DNA of 64,000 bases, from NCBI GenBank assembly GCA_964587625.1, contig CAZPLU010000009.1, positions 3,358-67,357 of the forward strand, written 5' to 3'. The notes beneath the pieces were generated by a model. That model was not told the DNA's origin. It saw nothing but the letters and a program-made list of their open reading frames with translations, and did no database searches. The position numbers and the translations under genes are program-made. This document shows positions 1-9,500 of the stretch, in pieces. Each line of letters begins with the position of its first letter. Within the stretch, counting starts at the first letter, position 1. The DNA is from DAOPZJ01 sp964587625. Lineage in GTDB: Bacteria > Bacillota > Clostridia > Oscillospirales > JAKOTC01.

Positions 1-67
1 GAGCCGCCCAGTTTTCCCTCTTCGCCGCACCTCCGCGCCAGAGAACCCGCCATCAATTGATAACCGG

Positions 68-96
68 TTGATGATGGTTTTGTTTCGTGGTATAAT
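68..96 (+). promoter_or_regulatory. Sigma-A promoter of the PHP gene
   Basis: TTGATG at 68-73 and TATAAT at 91-96 are separated by 17 bp, and the -10 is preceded by TG (extended -10, TGGTATAAT). It lies about 30 bp before the PHP gene. Seen in sequence; function inferred. Confidence 0.7.
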
Positions 97-132
97 AATA
101 ACGTAGATTATTGATATTAGGCGGTGTTTGAA

Positions 133-978
133 GTGTACGCTGATTTACATTTACACTCCACTTATTCAGACGGGACAGATACTCCGGATGAACTTATAGA
201 GTTGGCGATAAGTAATGGGCTCAAAGTGATGTCTATTTCAGACCACGACACGGTATCCGGTTATCACAATATTTCAGAATGCAATCTCAAAAGAATTAAA
301 ATAATTCCGGCAATAGAAATATCAACAATCTTGGGACATCATTATTTGCATGTTTTAGGGTATTACATCAATATAAATTCACCGTATTTATCCGGATATA
401 TAAAGAGAGTTTCGGAAGAAAAAACCGAGAATACGAGAATCAATTTTGAGAATGCCATAAAAAATGGTTGCTTCAAATATAAATGGGAGCGTGTTTTAGC
501 GTTAAACAGCCACCAGCCGCGCATTTCAGGAGTGCATGTTGTATATTCAATGCAAAAGGATAACTGCCAAATTGATGGTATGCTCTTATGGGATATGTTT
601 CATAAATATTTTAGGGCTGAAAGTCCGGATTTTATATCAACTGAAACGGCAACCGCGTATGATGCAATTGATATAATTCAAAAATCAGGAGGTATCCCCG
701 TTATCGCACACCCGAAAAGTATAGGTGATGATGAAACAGTGAAAAAACTAATTCGGTATGGAGTGCAGGGTTTAGAAGTCTTTCATCCCACACACACCAA
801 AAGTGATGTGAGCAAATACAAACAGATGGCGGAAATAAATAACATTTACATTACAGGCGGAACAGATTGGCATGGAAAAAACAACGGTTCTGAAACAACT
901 CATTTTGGCATGTGTGCTTTAAAAGATGAGAATTACCCCATCTTATCAATTTTTCTCAACGCACCTAATAAGCATTAA
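133..978 (+). CDS. PHP-domain phosphoesterase
   Basis: Polymerase-and-histidinol-phosphatase fold metal-dependent phosphoesterase of about 281 residues, similar in plan to the YciV/RNase AM type that hydrolyses nucleoside 3',5'-bisphosphates or trims RNA 5' ends. Metal-binding motifs are visible: DLHLHSTYSDG near the N-terminus, SDHD about 30 residues later, AHPKS mid-protein and GTDWHG near the C-terminus. The reading frame also opens at GTG 124, but the Shine-Dalgarno AGGCGG (119-124) sits 8 nt before GTG 133, so I prefer 133. It is a single gene with its own promoter, AT-richer than the core genes to its right. The exact substrate cannot be told from sequence. Confidence 0.8.
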   Translation: MYADLHLHSTYSDGTDTPDELIELAISNGLKVMSISDHDTVSGYHNISECNLKRIKIIPAIEISTILGHHYLHVLGYYININSPYLSGYIKRVSEEKTENTRINFENAIKNGCFKYKWERVLALNSHQPRISGVHVVYSMQKDNCQIDGMLLWDMFHKYFRAESPDFISTETATAYDAIDIIQKSGGIPVIAHPKSIGDDETVKKLIRYGVQGLEVFHPTHTKSDVSKYKQMAEINNIYITGGTDWHGKNNGSETTHFGMCALKDENYPILSIFLNAPNKH

Positions 979-1269
979 TAGATCTATATGTATCTTTTAA
1001 CTATCGCTTGTAAAGGGGTGTGAATCGTTAAAATTCGTACCGCCCAATGGCGCATTTTATCAATAAATACTACCTTTGCCAAAATACACTCGCAGATTGC
1101 GGGTGTTTTTATATCTGACAGTGCTTTTTTCACAGGGGGGATAATCCCTGCGGGGGGCGGAACTATCCCCCTATGCATCCCCGCTGACCAAAATACGCTT
1201 GCGAGCGGCAACCAAAAAGGACGCTCTGGGTCGCCGCACGCTTTCCACCATTTGGCCGGCCATAAAGGG
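979..1269. other. Intergenic region, no gene seen
   Basis: About 290 bp between the PHP gene and the NlpC/P60 promoter. It holds a terminator hairpin (1086-1110) and two similar stretches containing CCAAAATAC (about 1079 and 1189). The open frames across it on the minus strand have no plausible ribosome binding site or recognisable protein and look like chance. Confidence 0.5.
1086..1110 (+). terminator. Rho-independent terminator
   Basis: Arms ACACTCGC (1086-1093) and GCGGGTGT (1099-1106), one G-T wobble, loop AGATT, followed by TTTT. It lies 107 bp past the PHP stop codon, so it could end that transcript. Confidence 0.6.
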
Positions 1270-1298
1270 TTGACTGTCAAGGCGCTCTGTTATATAAT
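1270..1298 (+). promoter_or_regulatory. Sigma-A promoter of the NlpC/P60 gene
   Basis: TTGACT (1270-1275), 17-bp spacer, TATAAT (1293-1298). Transcription would start near 1305 and leave a leader of roughly 140 nt before the start codon at 1446. Confidence 0.75.
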
Positions 1299-1320
1299 TT
1301 TAATTGCTCAAAAGAGCAAA

Positions 1321-1376
1321 ATCTTTGTCGCATGACAGAAAGATTTTTGCAAGATTACGATCAAAAGTAATTTGCA
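1321..1376 (+). promoter_or_regulatory. Structured mRNA leader, possible attenuator
   Basis: Hairpin ATCTTT-GTC / GAC-AG-AAAGAT (1321-1344) is followed directly by TTTT, and a second hairpin GCAAGATTA / TAATTTGC spans 1349-1376 before another T-rich stretch. Both lie between promoter and start codon of a cell-wall hydrolase gene. Hydrolases of this architecture are often under a c-di-AMP (ydaO) riboswitch, but I do not recognise that consensus here. Confidence 0.35.
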
Positions 1377-1445
1377 AAGGTCTTTTTATTTTTGCAAAAA
1401 ATTATCAATAAAAACTTGTCATGTGACACACGAAGGAGGATCACC

Positions 1446-2312
1446 ATGAAAATCATGAAAAAAATCATCGGCACGCTCGCGGCGCTGCTGATCGCAGTCA
1501 GTTTGTTCGCGTTCGCCGGGTTTGCCGCGGTCACGGGAACCGTGCGTGTCTCGGCCTCGGGTTATTTGAATGTGCGTTCGGCCGCGAACACCGGAGCGCC
1601 CATCGTCGGCAAGCTCTCAAACGGCGCGCAGGTCACCATCCTCGGGAGCGGTAACGGCTGGCATCAAATTTCATATAACGGCACAACCGGTTGGGTATCC
1701 GGACAATACGTCACCGTATCGTCCGGCCAAACCCAAACGGGAACCGTGAATGTTTCGGCGTCAAGTACCCTAAACGTGCGCTCGGCCGCGAACACCGGAG
1801 CGCCCATCGTCGGCAAACTCCAAAACGGCGCGCAGGTCACCATCCTCGGGAGCGGCAACGGCTGGTATCAAATTTCATATAACGGCACCACCGGTTGGGT
1901 TTCCGGACAATACATCACCGTATCGCCCGTATCCGACAAAGCGCAAACTGTCGTCAACGCGGCTGACAGCGCGATCGGCGTACGCTATGTGTTCGCGGGC
2001 GCAACGCCGGGCGGGATGGACTGCTCAGGCCTCGTCGTCTATTGCTACGCCAAAGCGGGGATCACGCTGCCGCACTCGTCCGCGCAGCAGGCCAAACTCG
2101 GCGTCGCGGTCAGCAAAGCGAACTTGAGACCCGGCGACCTCGTGTTTTTCGACACGGACGGCGGAAATAACAACATCAACCACGTCGGCATCTATGTCGG
2201 CAACAATACTTTCATCAGCGCCCAGTCCGGCGCGGGAACCGTCAAGGCGGCTTCCCTCTCGAACGGTTATTGGTCTTCCGCCTATATGACCGCCAGAAGG
2301 ATCATCAACTAA
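1446..2312 (+). CDS. Exported SH3b-SH3b-NlpC/P60 peptidoglycan hydrolase
   Basis: Secreted cell-wall endopeptidase of 288 residues. A signal peptide (MKIMKK, then a hydrophobic run to about residue 30) is followed by two almost identical bacterial SH3 domains, each with LNVRSAANTGAPIVGKL, which bind the wall, and a C-terminal NlpC/P60 domain. The catalytic cysteine is in DCSGLVVY and the catalytic histidine in NHVGIYVG. The start at 1446 is chosen because AAGGAGG lies just upstream and the signal peptide begins there; the frame extends further upstream to 1392 without support. NlpC/P60 enzymes cleave D-gamma-glutamyl-meso-diaminopimelate or similar bonds. The near identity of the two SH3b copies at DNA level indicates a recent internal duplication. 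Confidence 0.9.
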   Translation: MKIMKKIIGTLAALLIAVSLFAFAGFAAVTGTVRVSASGYLNVRSAANTGAPIVGKLSNGAQVTILGSGNGWHQISYNGTTGWVSGQYVTVSSGQTQTGTVNVSASSTLNVRSAANTGAPIVGKLQNGAQVTILGSGNGWYQISYNGTTGWVSGQYITVSPVSDKAQTVVNAADSAIGVRYVFAGATPGGMDCSGLVVYCYAKAGITLPHSSAQQAKLGVAVSKANLRPGDLVFFDTDGGNNNINHVGIYVGNNTFISAQSGAGTVKAASLSNGYWSSAYMTARRIIN

Positions 2313-2338
2313 AACGGATAGCGCCGCTAAATCGACAG

Positions 2339-2378
2339 CCGCCTGCCGATGGAAATTTCCATCGGCAGGCGGTTTTTT
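2339..2378 (+). terminator. Strong rho-independent terminator
   Basis: Perfect inverted repeat of 17 bp per arm (2339-2372) around the central GAAATTTC, followed by six T. It ends the NlpC/P60 transcript. Confidence 0.93.
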
Positions 2379-2408
2379 GTCAAAGCAAATATTTCGGCGG
2401 TTATAAAT

Positions 2409-3854
2409 TTACGCGAGACGAATTTTGACCGTTTCGGCGACATCCGCGTATCGCGCGCCCAATTCCCGGACCAACCCGGCGAGTTTTTCGCGGAAATCCT
2501 TGCGCAGCAACGCGTTTCTGTCCGCGTTGAAAAAATATCCGCCCTGAAATTCGGTCACTTTTGAAAGCGCGTCCCTCACGCCCCGATAAGCGCCTCTCAA
2601 ATCCCCGATCAGCGCGGAAATATCCGGGCACAACTCGGAAGCGCGGTCAAGGTATCTCTCCATATAGTGCATATTCGTGCCGGTCTGGACGACGCAGCTC
2701 CCATAGGTGTCCAGCGGGGACGCCAGCATCGCCTCGTTTTGAAAGCAGGAATCGTCGAGCAGCGAGTCAGCCCACGCGTCAAACGCCCTTTTTCCGAAGA
2801 CGATGCGGCGCGGATTTTGCGTATATAACCCGTCTGTTTCGGGCAAACCGGCAAGCGCGGGAATGTTTTTGATGGATTCGCGGATGCCGTCGGCGATGCC
2901 GGGCGAACGCCTTTTTTCGCCGATAAAGATCAGCGCGTCCGATTGATCCAAGCCGTTGCGCTTCTGAAAATAATTTTTTGAAACGCACTCATCGTGCGGG
3001 CCGTCGCTGTCCGGATGCGGTTCGTCGGTAAACTGCGACCAGCCGATCAAAACTTCTCCGTTTTCGTCATATCCGAAAATAATCGAACAGACCGGCGGCC
3101 CGACGATCCCGAAGGTCAAAACGGGGACGCCGTGATCCACGGACTCCACGATCTTTTGAATATATTTGGTTTTATCCTTTTCAATTTCGTTCTTCGGGAC
3201 ATATTCATATGCATAACCGCAGGCGGCAAAGGCATTTTCGATCGGCAATCGGCTGTGATGGCATGCCGACGAATAGGAATCGTTGTACCGCCATTTCGGA
3301 TGGATCCACAGCTGCGTGAACAGGTCCCCCGTGACGCCCGCGAAAAACATGAAGTCGAACGACGCGTCCTCCCCCAAAGCGCCCATCGCCGAGCGCATGC
3401 AGCCGGGGAACATATAGTTTTCAGCCCGATTTTCATACAGTTTTTCCACGTTCGGAATCAATTTGCGCGACATGACAAATCCCCCTTTGATATTGATTTC
3501 CATGGTGAGCGGCGCGAATGTTTTCAACGCCTTATCGCCGTTTTTCGCCTCGGACGGCGTCATCCCGTGAAAGCGCGAAAAGGCCTTCGCAAAGCTTTCC
3601 GGCGAATCGTAACCGTACTTTAAGGCGGCGTCGACGACCTTGCACCCGCCGCTGCGCAGTTCCTGTCCCGCCATCGAAAGCTTTCGCATGCGGATGTATT
3701 CGGCGACGGAAAACCCGGTGACGATGCCGAACACTCGCTGAAAATGACTCCCGGAAGCGTAAATGTGGTTCGCCACGTCGTCGGGGTTCAAATCGTCCAA
3801 AAGATTGTTTTCGATATACCGCAGCGCCTTTTGCGTATCGTTCATCCAGGTCAC
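2409..3854 (-). CDS. AraC-family regulator with large C-terminal domain
   Basis: Protein of about 481 residues. The first 105 residues form the two-helix-turn-helix AraC/XylS DNA-binding domain (ASGSHFQRVFGIVTG, then GYDSPESFAKAFSRFHG), here at the N-terminus rather than the usual C-terminus. The remaining 370 residues, with MFPGCMRSAMGALGE, CHHSRLPIENAF and GVPVLTFGIVGPPVCSIIFGY, resemble BtrH/C39-like proteins, which are cysteine acyltransferase or peptidase relatives; this part is a weaker call. GTG 3854 is chosen because AAAGGGGG lies 7 nt upstream; the frame runs on to 3977. It is divergent from the aldolase gene across 364 bp, where it could act. Ligand unknown. Confidence 0.75.
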   Translation of the reverse strand: MTWMNDTQKALRYIENNLLDDLNPDDVANHIYASGSHFQRVFGIVTGFSVAEYIRMRKLSMAGQELRSGGCKVVDAALKYGYDSPESFAKAFSRFHGMTPSEAKNGDKALKTFAPLTMEINIKGGFVMSRKLIPNVEKLYENRAENYMFPGCMRSAMGALGEDASFDFMFFAGVTGDLFTQLWIHPKWRYNDSYSSACHHSRLPIENAFAACGYAYEYVPKNEIEKDKTKYIQKIVESVDHGVPVLTFGIVGPPVCSIIFGYDENGEVLIGWSQFTDEPHPDSDGPHDECVSKNYFQKRNGLDQSDALIFIGEKRRSPGIADGIRESIKNIPALAGLPETDGLYTQNPRRIVFGKRAFDAWADSLLDDSCFQNEAMLASPLDTYGSCVVQTGTNMHYMERYLDRASELCPDISALIGDLRGAYRGVRDALSKVTEFQGGYFFNADRNALLRKDFREKLAGLVRELGARYADVAETVKIRLA

Positions 3855-4141
3855 GGAAAAGCCCCCTTTCTGTTGGCAGTATATCATATATTTTTGACAC
3901 GTTCCTGTTTTTTTCGGCTTCCCGGTGACAGATAAAAACGGGAACGGCAAATGCCGCCCCCCGCTCCCTGTATTCAAGCGGTATTTTATCGGATTTTTTA
4001 TATTTCATGCATAAAATTTTCAGATACGGGCATATTATATAGTTTAGGCCTCGTTCCTCATCGCCAACCCATGTAGGAATCGCCATCCCGCTCTGCATGC
4101 GGCCTCTGTCATTTGAGTTTATTTTATATCTTTTCGCCGCA
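3855..4141. other. Divergent intergenic region
   Basis: Spacer between the AraC-type gene (minus) and the aldolase promoter (plus). No gene seen. A TATAAT-like element on the minus strand (4034-4039) lacks a convincing -35 partner. Confidence 0.4.
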
Positions 4142-4170
4142 TTGACACCATCCCGATTTCGGGATATAAT
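4142..4170 (+). promoter_or_regulatory. Consensus aldolase promoter with palindromic spacer
   Basis: TTGACA (4142-4147), 17 bp, TATAAT (4165-4170): a perfect sigma-A consensus. The spacer holds the perfect dyad ATCCCGA-TT-TCGGGAT (4150-4165), which ends inside the -10 box and could be a repressor operator. Confidence 0.88.
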
Positions 4171-4218
4171 ACCAGCAGAACAAAAGTTCGCACCCATTCG
4201 TGAAAAGGAGCAGTCAAT

Positions 4219-5154
4219 ATGCCGTTAGTGACAAGCAAAGAGATGTTTCAAAAGGCCTATGACGGCGGATACGCCATCGGCGCGTTCAACGTCAACAATA
4301 TGGAGATCATCCAGGGCATCACCGAGGCCGCCAAGGAGGAGAACGCCCCGCTGATTTTGCAGGTGTCCTCCGGCGCGCGCAAATACGCCAACCACACCTA
4401 CCTGATGAAGCTGGTCGAGGCCGCGCTCATCGAGACCGACCTGCCCATCTGCGTCCATCTGGACCACGGCGACACGTTCGAGCTGTGCAAGTCGTGCATC
4501 GACGGCGGCTTTACCTCGGTCATGATCGACGGTTCCCATCTCCCGTTTGGCGAAAATGTCGCCCTTGCCAAAAAGGTCGTGGAATACGCCCATGACAAAG
4601 GCGTCGTCGTCGAGGGCGAGCTGGGCCGCCTGGCCGGCATCGAGGACGCCGTACAGGTCAGCGAGGAGGACTCGTCCTACACCCGCCCCGAAGAAGTCGA
4701 GGAATTCGTGGCAAAGACCGGCGTCGATTCGCTGGCCATCGCCATCGGCACCTCCCACGGCGCGTATAAATTCAAGCCCGGCACCAAGCCGCAGCTGCGC
4801 TTTGATATTTTGGATGAAGTCGTCAAGCGCCTGCCCGGCTTCCCGATCGTTTTGCACGGCGCGTCCAGCGTCATGCCCGAATATGTCAGGATGATCAACG
4901 ACAACGGCGGCAATATGCCCGACGCGATCGGCGTGCCCGAGGACCAGCTGCGCCAAGCGGCGGCAAGCGCGGTCTGCAAGATCAACATCGACTCCGACCT
5001 GCGCCTCGCGATGACCGGCACGATCCGCCGATACTTCGCCGAGCACCCGGATCACTTCGACCCGCGCCAATACCTCAAGCCCGCGCGCGACAACATCAAA
5101 ACCCTCGTCCGGCACAAGCTCGTCCACGTTCTGGGCTGCGCGGGAAAGGCGTAA
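4219..5154 (+). CDS. fba: Fructose-bisphosphate aldolase, class II
   Basis: Zinc-dependent aldolase of 311 residues, the usual length for the bacterial class IIB type, splitting fructose 1,6-bisphosphate into glyceraldehyde 3-phosphate and dihydroxyacetone phosphate in the cytosol. The HLDHGD motif provides catalytic Asp82 and zinc ligand His83; GTSHGAYKF and VLHGASS carry the other zinc and phosphate contacts. The start is set by AAAAGGAG at 4203-4210. It has its own consensus promoter and a terminator 70 bp downstream, so it is monocistronic. Two phosphofructokinases later in the window supply the same glycolytic step. Confidence 0.96.
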   Translation: MPLVTSKEMFQKAYDGGYAIGAFNVNNMEIIQGITEAAKEENAPLILQVSSGARKYANHTYLMKLVEAALIETDLPICVHLDHGDTFELCKSCIDGGFTSVMIDGSHLPFGENVALAKKVVEYAHDKGVVVEGELGRLAGIEDAVQVSEEDSSYTRPEEVEEFVAKTGVDSLAIAIGTSHGAYKFKPGTKPQLRFDILDEVVKRLPGFPIVLHGASSVMPEYVRMINDNGGNMPDAIGVPEDQLRQAAASAVCKINIDSDLRLAMTGTIRRYFAEHPDHFDPRQYLKPARDNIKTLVRHKLVHVLGCAGKA

Positions 5155-5230
5155 TATCGTGAAGCCGCTTGAAAACCCACATGAAAAAAAGCGGCGATTG
5201 ACTTCCTGCAAAACCCCCCGAACCCAAAAA

Positions 5231-5261
5231 GCCGATGCGAAAAGTCCGCGTCGGCTTTTTT
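5231..5261 (+). terminator. Terminator of fba
   Basis: GCCGATGCG (5231-5239), loop of 7, CGCGTCGGC (5247-5255), then six T. One wobble pair. Confidence 0.85.
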
Positions 5262-5299
5262 GAGCGATCACGCCGCAGTCCGTTTTTTCGTCAAACACG

Positions 5300-5324
5300 A
5301 AAACGGAACTTCCGAGAAGTTCCG
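5300..5324 (-). terminator. Terminator of the small minus-strand gene
   Basis: Perfect 9-bp stem CGGAACTTC/GAAGTTCCG with loop CGA (5304-5324), followed on the minus strand by TTTT. It lies 17 bp past the stop of the 79-residue gene. Confidence 0.7.
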
Positions 5325-5340
5325 CAGACGCCTGTTGTGT

Positions 5341-5580
5341 TCAATTGCTTTTACTTCGAGTTTTGTCTTGTGTCCGCTGAACCAGACAACAAATGACGTC
5401 CTCGGGGGAGAGCACTCCGCGCTCCGGTTCCATCTCAGCCCATTGTGCCTTGGCGTCGGGGTCATGGCTCGACATTCCCTCTATAATTGCCAACCCGATT
5501 TCCCTGCGCACTTCTTCGACGCTCACGCCGTTTAAGGCGGCCACTCTTTCGAAAATACCCGCGATTTTTTCCTTGTCCAT
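5341..5580 (-). CDS. Small helical protein, Spo0A C-terminal-like family
   Basis: A 79-residue protein beginning MDKEKIAGIFERVAALNGVS, with the motif GVSVEEVRREIGLAI and a later LSPEDVICCLV. Small Clostridial proteins with this pattern (xxGVSxEEVRxEI, then TPEEVI) are commonly annotated as carrying a sporulation-factor Spo0A C-terminal-like helical domain; that is from memory of the family and not proof of DNA binding. GAAGGAAGG lies at good distance upstream of the ATG, and a terminator follows. It stands alone between the aldolase and HD-hydrolase genes. Confidence 0.6.
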   Translation of the reverse strand: MDKEKIAGIFERVAALNGVSVEEVRREIGLAIIEGMSSHDPDAKAQWAEMEPERGVLSPEDVICCLVQRTQDKTRSKSN

Positions 5581-5746
5581 ATGTTGTTTGCCTTCCTTCG
5601 CTAATGATATGTAAGGATTCGGGCGGTCCGCTTTCGCTGTGGGCGAACCGTTTCTACCCTACCGATTACTTACAATACCACATTCGAAGTAGCGAAAAAT
5701 GTCGAATTATAAGACAAAACTAAATTTTATACCCAAAATTGAATAT

Positions 5747-6406
5747 TTATAAAAGCCGCTGCCCGTTGATGAACACATAAAACCCCAAACCGAGTTTTTC
5801 GGACGCCTTGCGGCACAGGATCATACGCCCTAAAAAAATCTCAAGATATTCCAATGCAGAAAACCGCCCGGTGTCGATGGTCAGTTTCAACTCGACGGAG
5901 GTCTTATCGTCGCTGATGAGCGTCGTCGCTTTTTTAACCGAATAATTGACGCGGTCGTGGATATCGAATTTCGTGACGTCGCGGTTGCGCACGCGGCTGC
6001 GGCGCACGTCGGTCTTGTCGGCCAGAATCAACGCGGCGGCGACGGCGTTCACGGCCTCGGCGGTGCCCTCGTCGTGGTTGCCGATGGCGGTCACGATGGT
6101 CGCGATATCCTCGGGGTCTGCGCCCATGTTGTCCAAAATCCGAAACGCCATCACCGCGCCGCTCTGGGCGTGGTCGGCGCGGTTGACGAGGTTGCCGATG
6201 TCGTGCAGATACCCCGCGATCTGCGCCAGCTCGATCTCGCGCTCCGAATAGCCCAGCGTGGTCAAAATATATTTGGCTGTCGAAGCGACTTTGAACACAT
6301 GCGAAAAGCTGTGCTCGGTGTAGCCGAGCGCGATCAGCGACTCGTCGGCGCGGGTGATGTAGGTCTTGACGGCTTGATTACTTTTTACCTGTTCGAATGT
6401 GATCAT
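5747..6406 (-). CDS. HD-domain phosphohydrolase
   Basis: Cytosolic metal-dependent phosphohydrolase of 219 residues. The HD signature is seen as SFSHVFKV (first His), GYLHDIGN (His-Asp pair) and ADKTDVRRSR (distal Asp). The C-terminal part (ELKLTIDTGRFSALEYLEIFLGRM) resembles the longer HD proteins of Firmicutes that follow DNA polymerase or tRNA-processing genes. It lies 150 bp downstream of dnaE on the same strand with a dispersed repeat between. Substrate unknown; nucleotide or cyclic-nucleotide hydrolysis is typical of the superfamily. Confidence 0.75.
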   Translation of the reverse strand: MITFEQVKSNQAVKTYITRADESLIALGYTEHSFSHVFKVASTAKYILTTLGYSEREIELAQIAGYLHDIGNLVNRADHAQSGAVMAFRILDNMGADPEDIATIVTAIGNHDEGTAEAVNAVAAALILADKTDVRRSRVRNRDVTKFDIHDRVNYSVKKATTLISDDKTSVELKLTIDTGRFSALEYLEIFLGRMILCRKASEKLGLGFYVFINGQRLL

Positions 6407-6441
6407 TAAACTTTTATTCCTCTCTTTTATATACCAAAAGC

Positions 6442-6478
6442 TGTCATCCTGAGCGTGGAACCGAAGAATTTCGGACTG
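6442..6478 (+). repeat. Dispersed TGTCATCCTGAGCG repeat, copy 1
   Basis: Starts TGTCATCCTGAGCG and ends TTCGGACTG, in the spacer between dnaE and the HD gene. The same element recurs at 26762, 26944 and 53771, all in the same orientation. Confidence 0.7.
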
Positions 6479-6556
6479 AAAACGGTTGAAAAATGGTTTT
6501 GCATATGTTGACGATCATCGCCGTATTTCCGGTTAGAATCTGTTTTAATCCGGATT

Positions 6557-9500
6557 TCAATTTACCAGTTTCACATTTTCCTCCCCGAGCAGCGACGTAA
6601 ACTGCCGCAGCAGCCCGTCGGTGGGCGTGACCCACATGCTCCGGGGCGCCCGCACGAGCTTTTTGGCGTCTTTGAAATAACAATAAAGCGGCGTCTCCCC
6701 CGCGGAGAACTGGACGATGTATTTGACCTGCTCCATATTCGGGTCGTCTTTGGACAACAGTTGCAAATATAATCCCTTTTTTGCGTCGGATTCCGCCTCG
6801 GCGGATTCTTGCGGCGCGGGCGGCAGATTGGCCTCGTCGGGCGCTTTGATCGCGTCCGCGATCAGCTTGACCTCGAAGGCGTCCTGTTCCTCGGCGTCAC
6901 TCTCGCGCACCGAAACCCGCCCCGAAAAGGAAAGCGCCCTGCCGCTCACCAATAAATCGGCGCTCTTTGCGTATAGTTCCGAAAACACCACGACCTCGAT
7001 CCCCGCGGTCCTGTCCTCAATCGTGACAAAGGCCATGTTCTTCCCGTTTTTGCTCATCTTTACGGTTTTTGCCCCGACCACACCCAACAGTTCCATGCGT
7101 TTGCCGTCAAACTCCAAGGCGTTTTCACCGAGCAGTGCGGAGATATCGGGAATGCGTTTTTTCCGCTTCAGCCCCTCGAATTTGTCGAGCGGGTGCGCCG
7201 ACAGGAACATGCCGGTCACCTCGCGCTCCTGCGCCAAAATCTCATCCTTTGAAAATTCGGCGACTTCGGGCAGTTCGGTCTCGGGCGGTTTTTCGTCGTT
7301 GTCGAACAGTCCCAACTGCCCCTCGACGTTTTCGCGGTCGCGCTCGGCGAGTTCCTCTAAAATCAACCCGGACGCGCTCATCATCGCCCGCCGCGAACCC
7401 GGCAGCGCGTCGAACGCCCCTGCCTTGATCAGCGATTCGAGCCCCCGGCTGTTCAGTTCCCGCCCGTACACCCGCGAGCAAAAATCATAAAACGAGCGAT
7501 ATGCCCCTTTGCGTTTTCGCTCCGTGACAATCAGATCGATCACCGCGCTGCCGAGATTCTTGATCGCCAGCAGCCCGAACCGGATGCCGTTTTCGGCGGG
7601 CACGAAGGTCTTTTCGCTCTCGTTGATGTTCGGCGGATATATTTTCAGCCCGTGCCGCTTGCAATCCTCGATGTACAGCGTCGCCTTGGAATCGCCCATC
7701 ATGCTCGAAATCAGCGCGGCCATGTATTGCTTGTAATGATGTGTGCGCAGATATGCCGTCTGGTAGGCGATCAGCGCGTAGGGCGCGGCGTGGCACTTGT
7801 TGAAGCCGTACCCCGCGAAGGTCTCCATATCGTCGAAAATCCGGTTGGCGATCCGTTCGTCAATCCCCATCGAAACCGCGCCCGGCACGATGATTTTCCC
7901 GTTCCCGTCTGTTTCGCCGCGCACGAACCGCTCGCGCTGGCGCACCATCTCCTTTTGCCTTTTATGCGCCATCGCCCGGCGCACCAGATCGGCCTGCCCG
8001 TAGGAGAAGCCGGCCAAATCGCGGCAGACCTGCGTCACCTGCTCCTGATAGGCAAACACGCCGTTGGTCTCCTTGAGTGCGTCTTCGAGTTTGGGGTCGA
8101 GATAGCGGATGTTTTTTGGGTTGGCCCGCCCCGCCAGATATTGCGGGATGGCCTTCATCGGCCCCGGTCGGTACAGCGAAATCGCCAGCATCAGATCGTC
8201 GAGGTTTTTCGGCTTCATGTCGGAAAGCAGCTGCCGCATGCCGCCCGATTCAAGTTGGAAGATCCCGTCGGTGTCGCCCCTGCCGATCAGATTGTAGGTC
8301 TTGGGGTCGTTTTCCGGAATTTGATCGATGTTAAAATCCGGTTCGTGCTTGCGCGCCAGTTCGACCGCGTCGTGGATCACCGTCAGATACCGGAGCCCCA
8401 AAAAGTCGATTTTTAATAAACCCAGTTCCTCGAGGTAGTTCATCGTATATTGCGTCACAACCGCCGAGCCGTTCAACGCCAGCGGCACGAGGCAGTAGGC
8501 CGGCTTGTCGGTGATCACGACGCCCGCCGCGTGTGTCGAGGCGTGGCGCGACATGCCCTCGAGTTCCTCGGCCGCCGCGACCAGTTCCGCGGCCTGCGGG
8601 TCGTTTTCGCACTGCTGTTTCAACTGGCTGCCCGGCGCGTTGTAGGCGTCCCCGATCGTGCCGAACATCGAGTGCGGGATCTTTTTGGCGATCGCGTCGA
8701 CGGCGGCGTAGCTCATCCCCAGCGCCCGCCCGACGTCCCGGATCGCCGCCCGCGCCTTCATCGTGCCGAACGTGACGATCTGGGCGACGTGTTCCGCACC
8801 GTATTTTGCGATCACATAGTCGATGACCTCCTGCCTGCGCTCCTGGCAGAAGTCGATGTCGAAGTCGGGCATACTCACGCGCTCGGGGTTCAAAAACCGC
8901 TCGAACATCAGGTTATAGCGCAGCGGGTCGACGCCTGTAATGCCCAAACAATACCCCGTCAGCGAGCTCGCGCCCGAGCCGCGCCCCGGCCCGACCGGGA
9001 TTCCGCGCGATTTGGCATAGGAGATAAAATCGGCGACGATCAAAAAATAATCGGTGAAGCCCATCTTCTCGATGGTCTCAAGCTCATACTCCAGCCGTTT
9101 TTGCGCCTCTTCGCGGTTTTGCGCTTTATACCGCTCCGCCAGCCCTTCTTGGGATAACTTTTTCAAATATTCGAAATGCGTGAATCCGGCGGGTACCTCA
9201 AAGTGCGGTAATTTGGTCCTGCCGAACTCAAATTCAAAATTGCACTTTTCGGCGACCTCCGCGGTGTTCGCGACCGCCTCGGGCGCAAAATCAAACCGCT
9301 CCGCCATCTCCGCCTCGGACTTCAAATAAAATTCCTTGGTCGGGAACTCCATCGCCGACGGGTCGTTGACATTGGTGTTGGTCTGGATGCAGACCAAAAT
9401 CTGCTGCGCGCGGGCGTCGGACTTATCCACATAATGCACGTCGTTGGTGGCGACCACCTTGATTCCGAGCCGTTTCGCGATCTTCATGATCCCGGCGTTG

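Noticed and set aside
1010..1110. ydaO-type c-di-AMP riboswitch upstream of the NlpC/P60 gene
   Set aside because: Short resemblance (GGGGTGTGAATCG) only; the core pseudoknot elements are not there and the gene's promoter lies downstream.
984..1280. 98-residue minus-strand frame
   Set aside because: No ribosome site, unlikely composition, overlaps a terminator and a promoter.
4225..5298. 357-residue frame antisense to fba
   Set aside because: Shadow of the aldolase gene caused by biased codon use; no family match.
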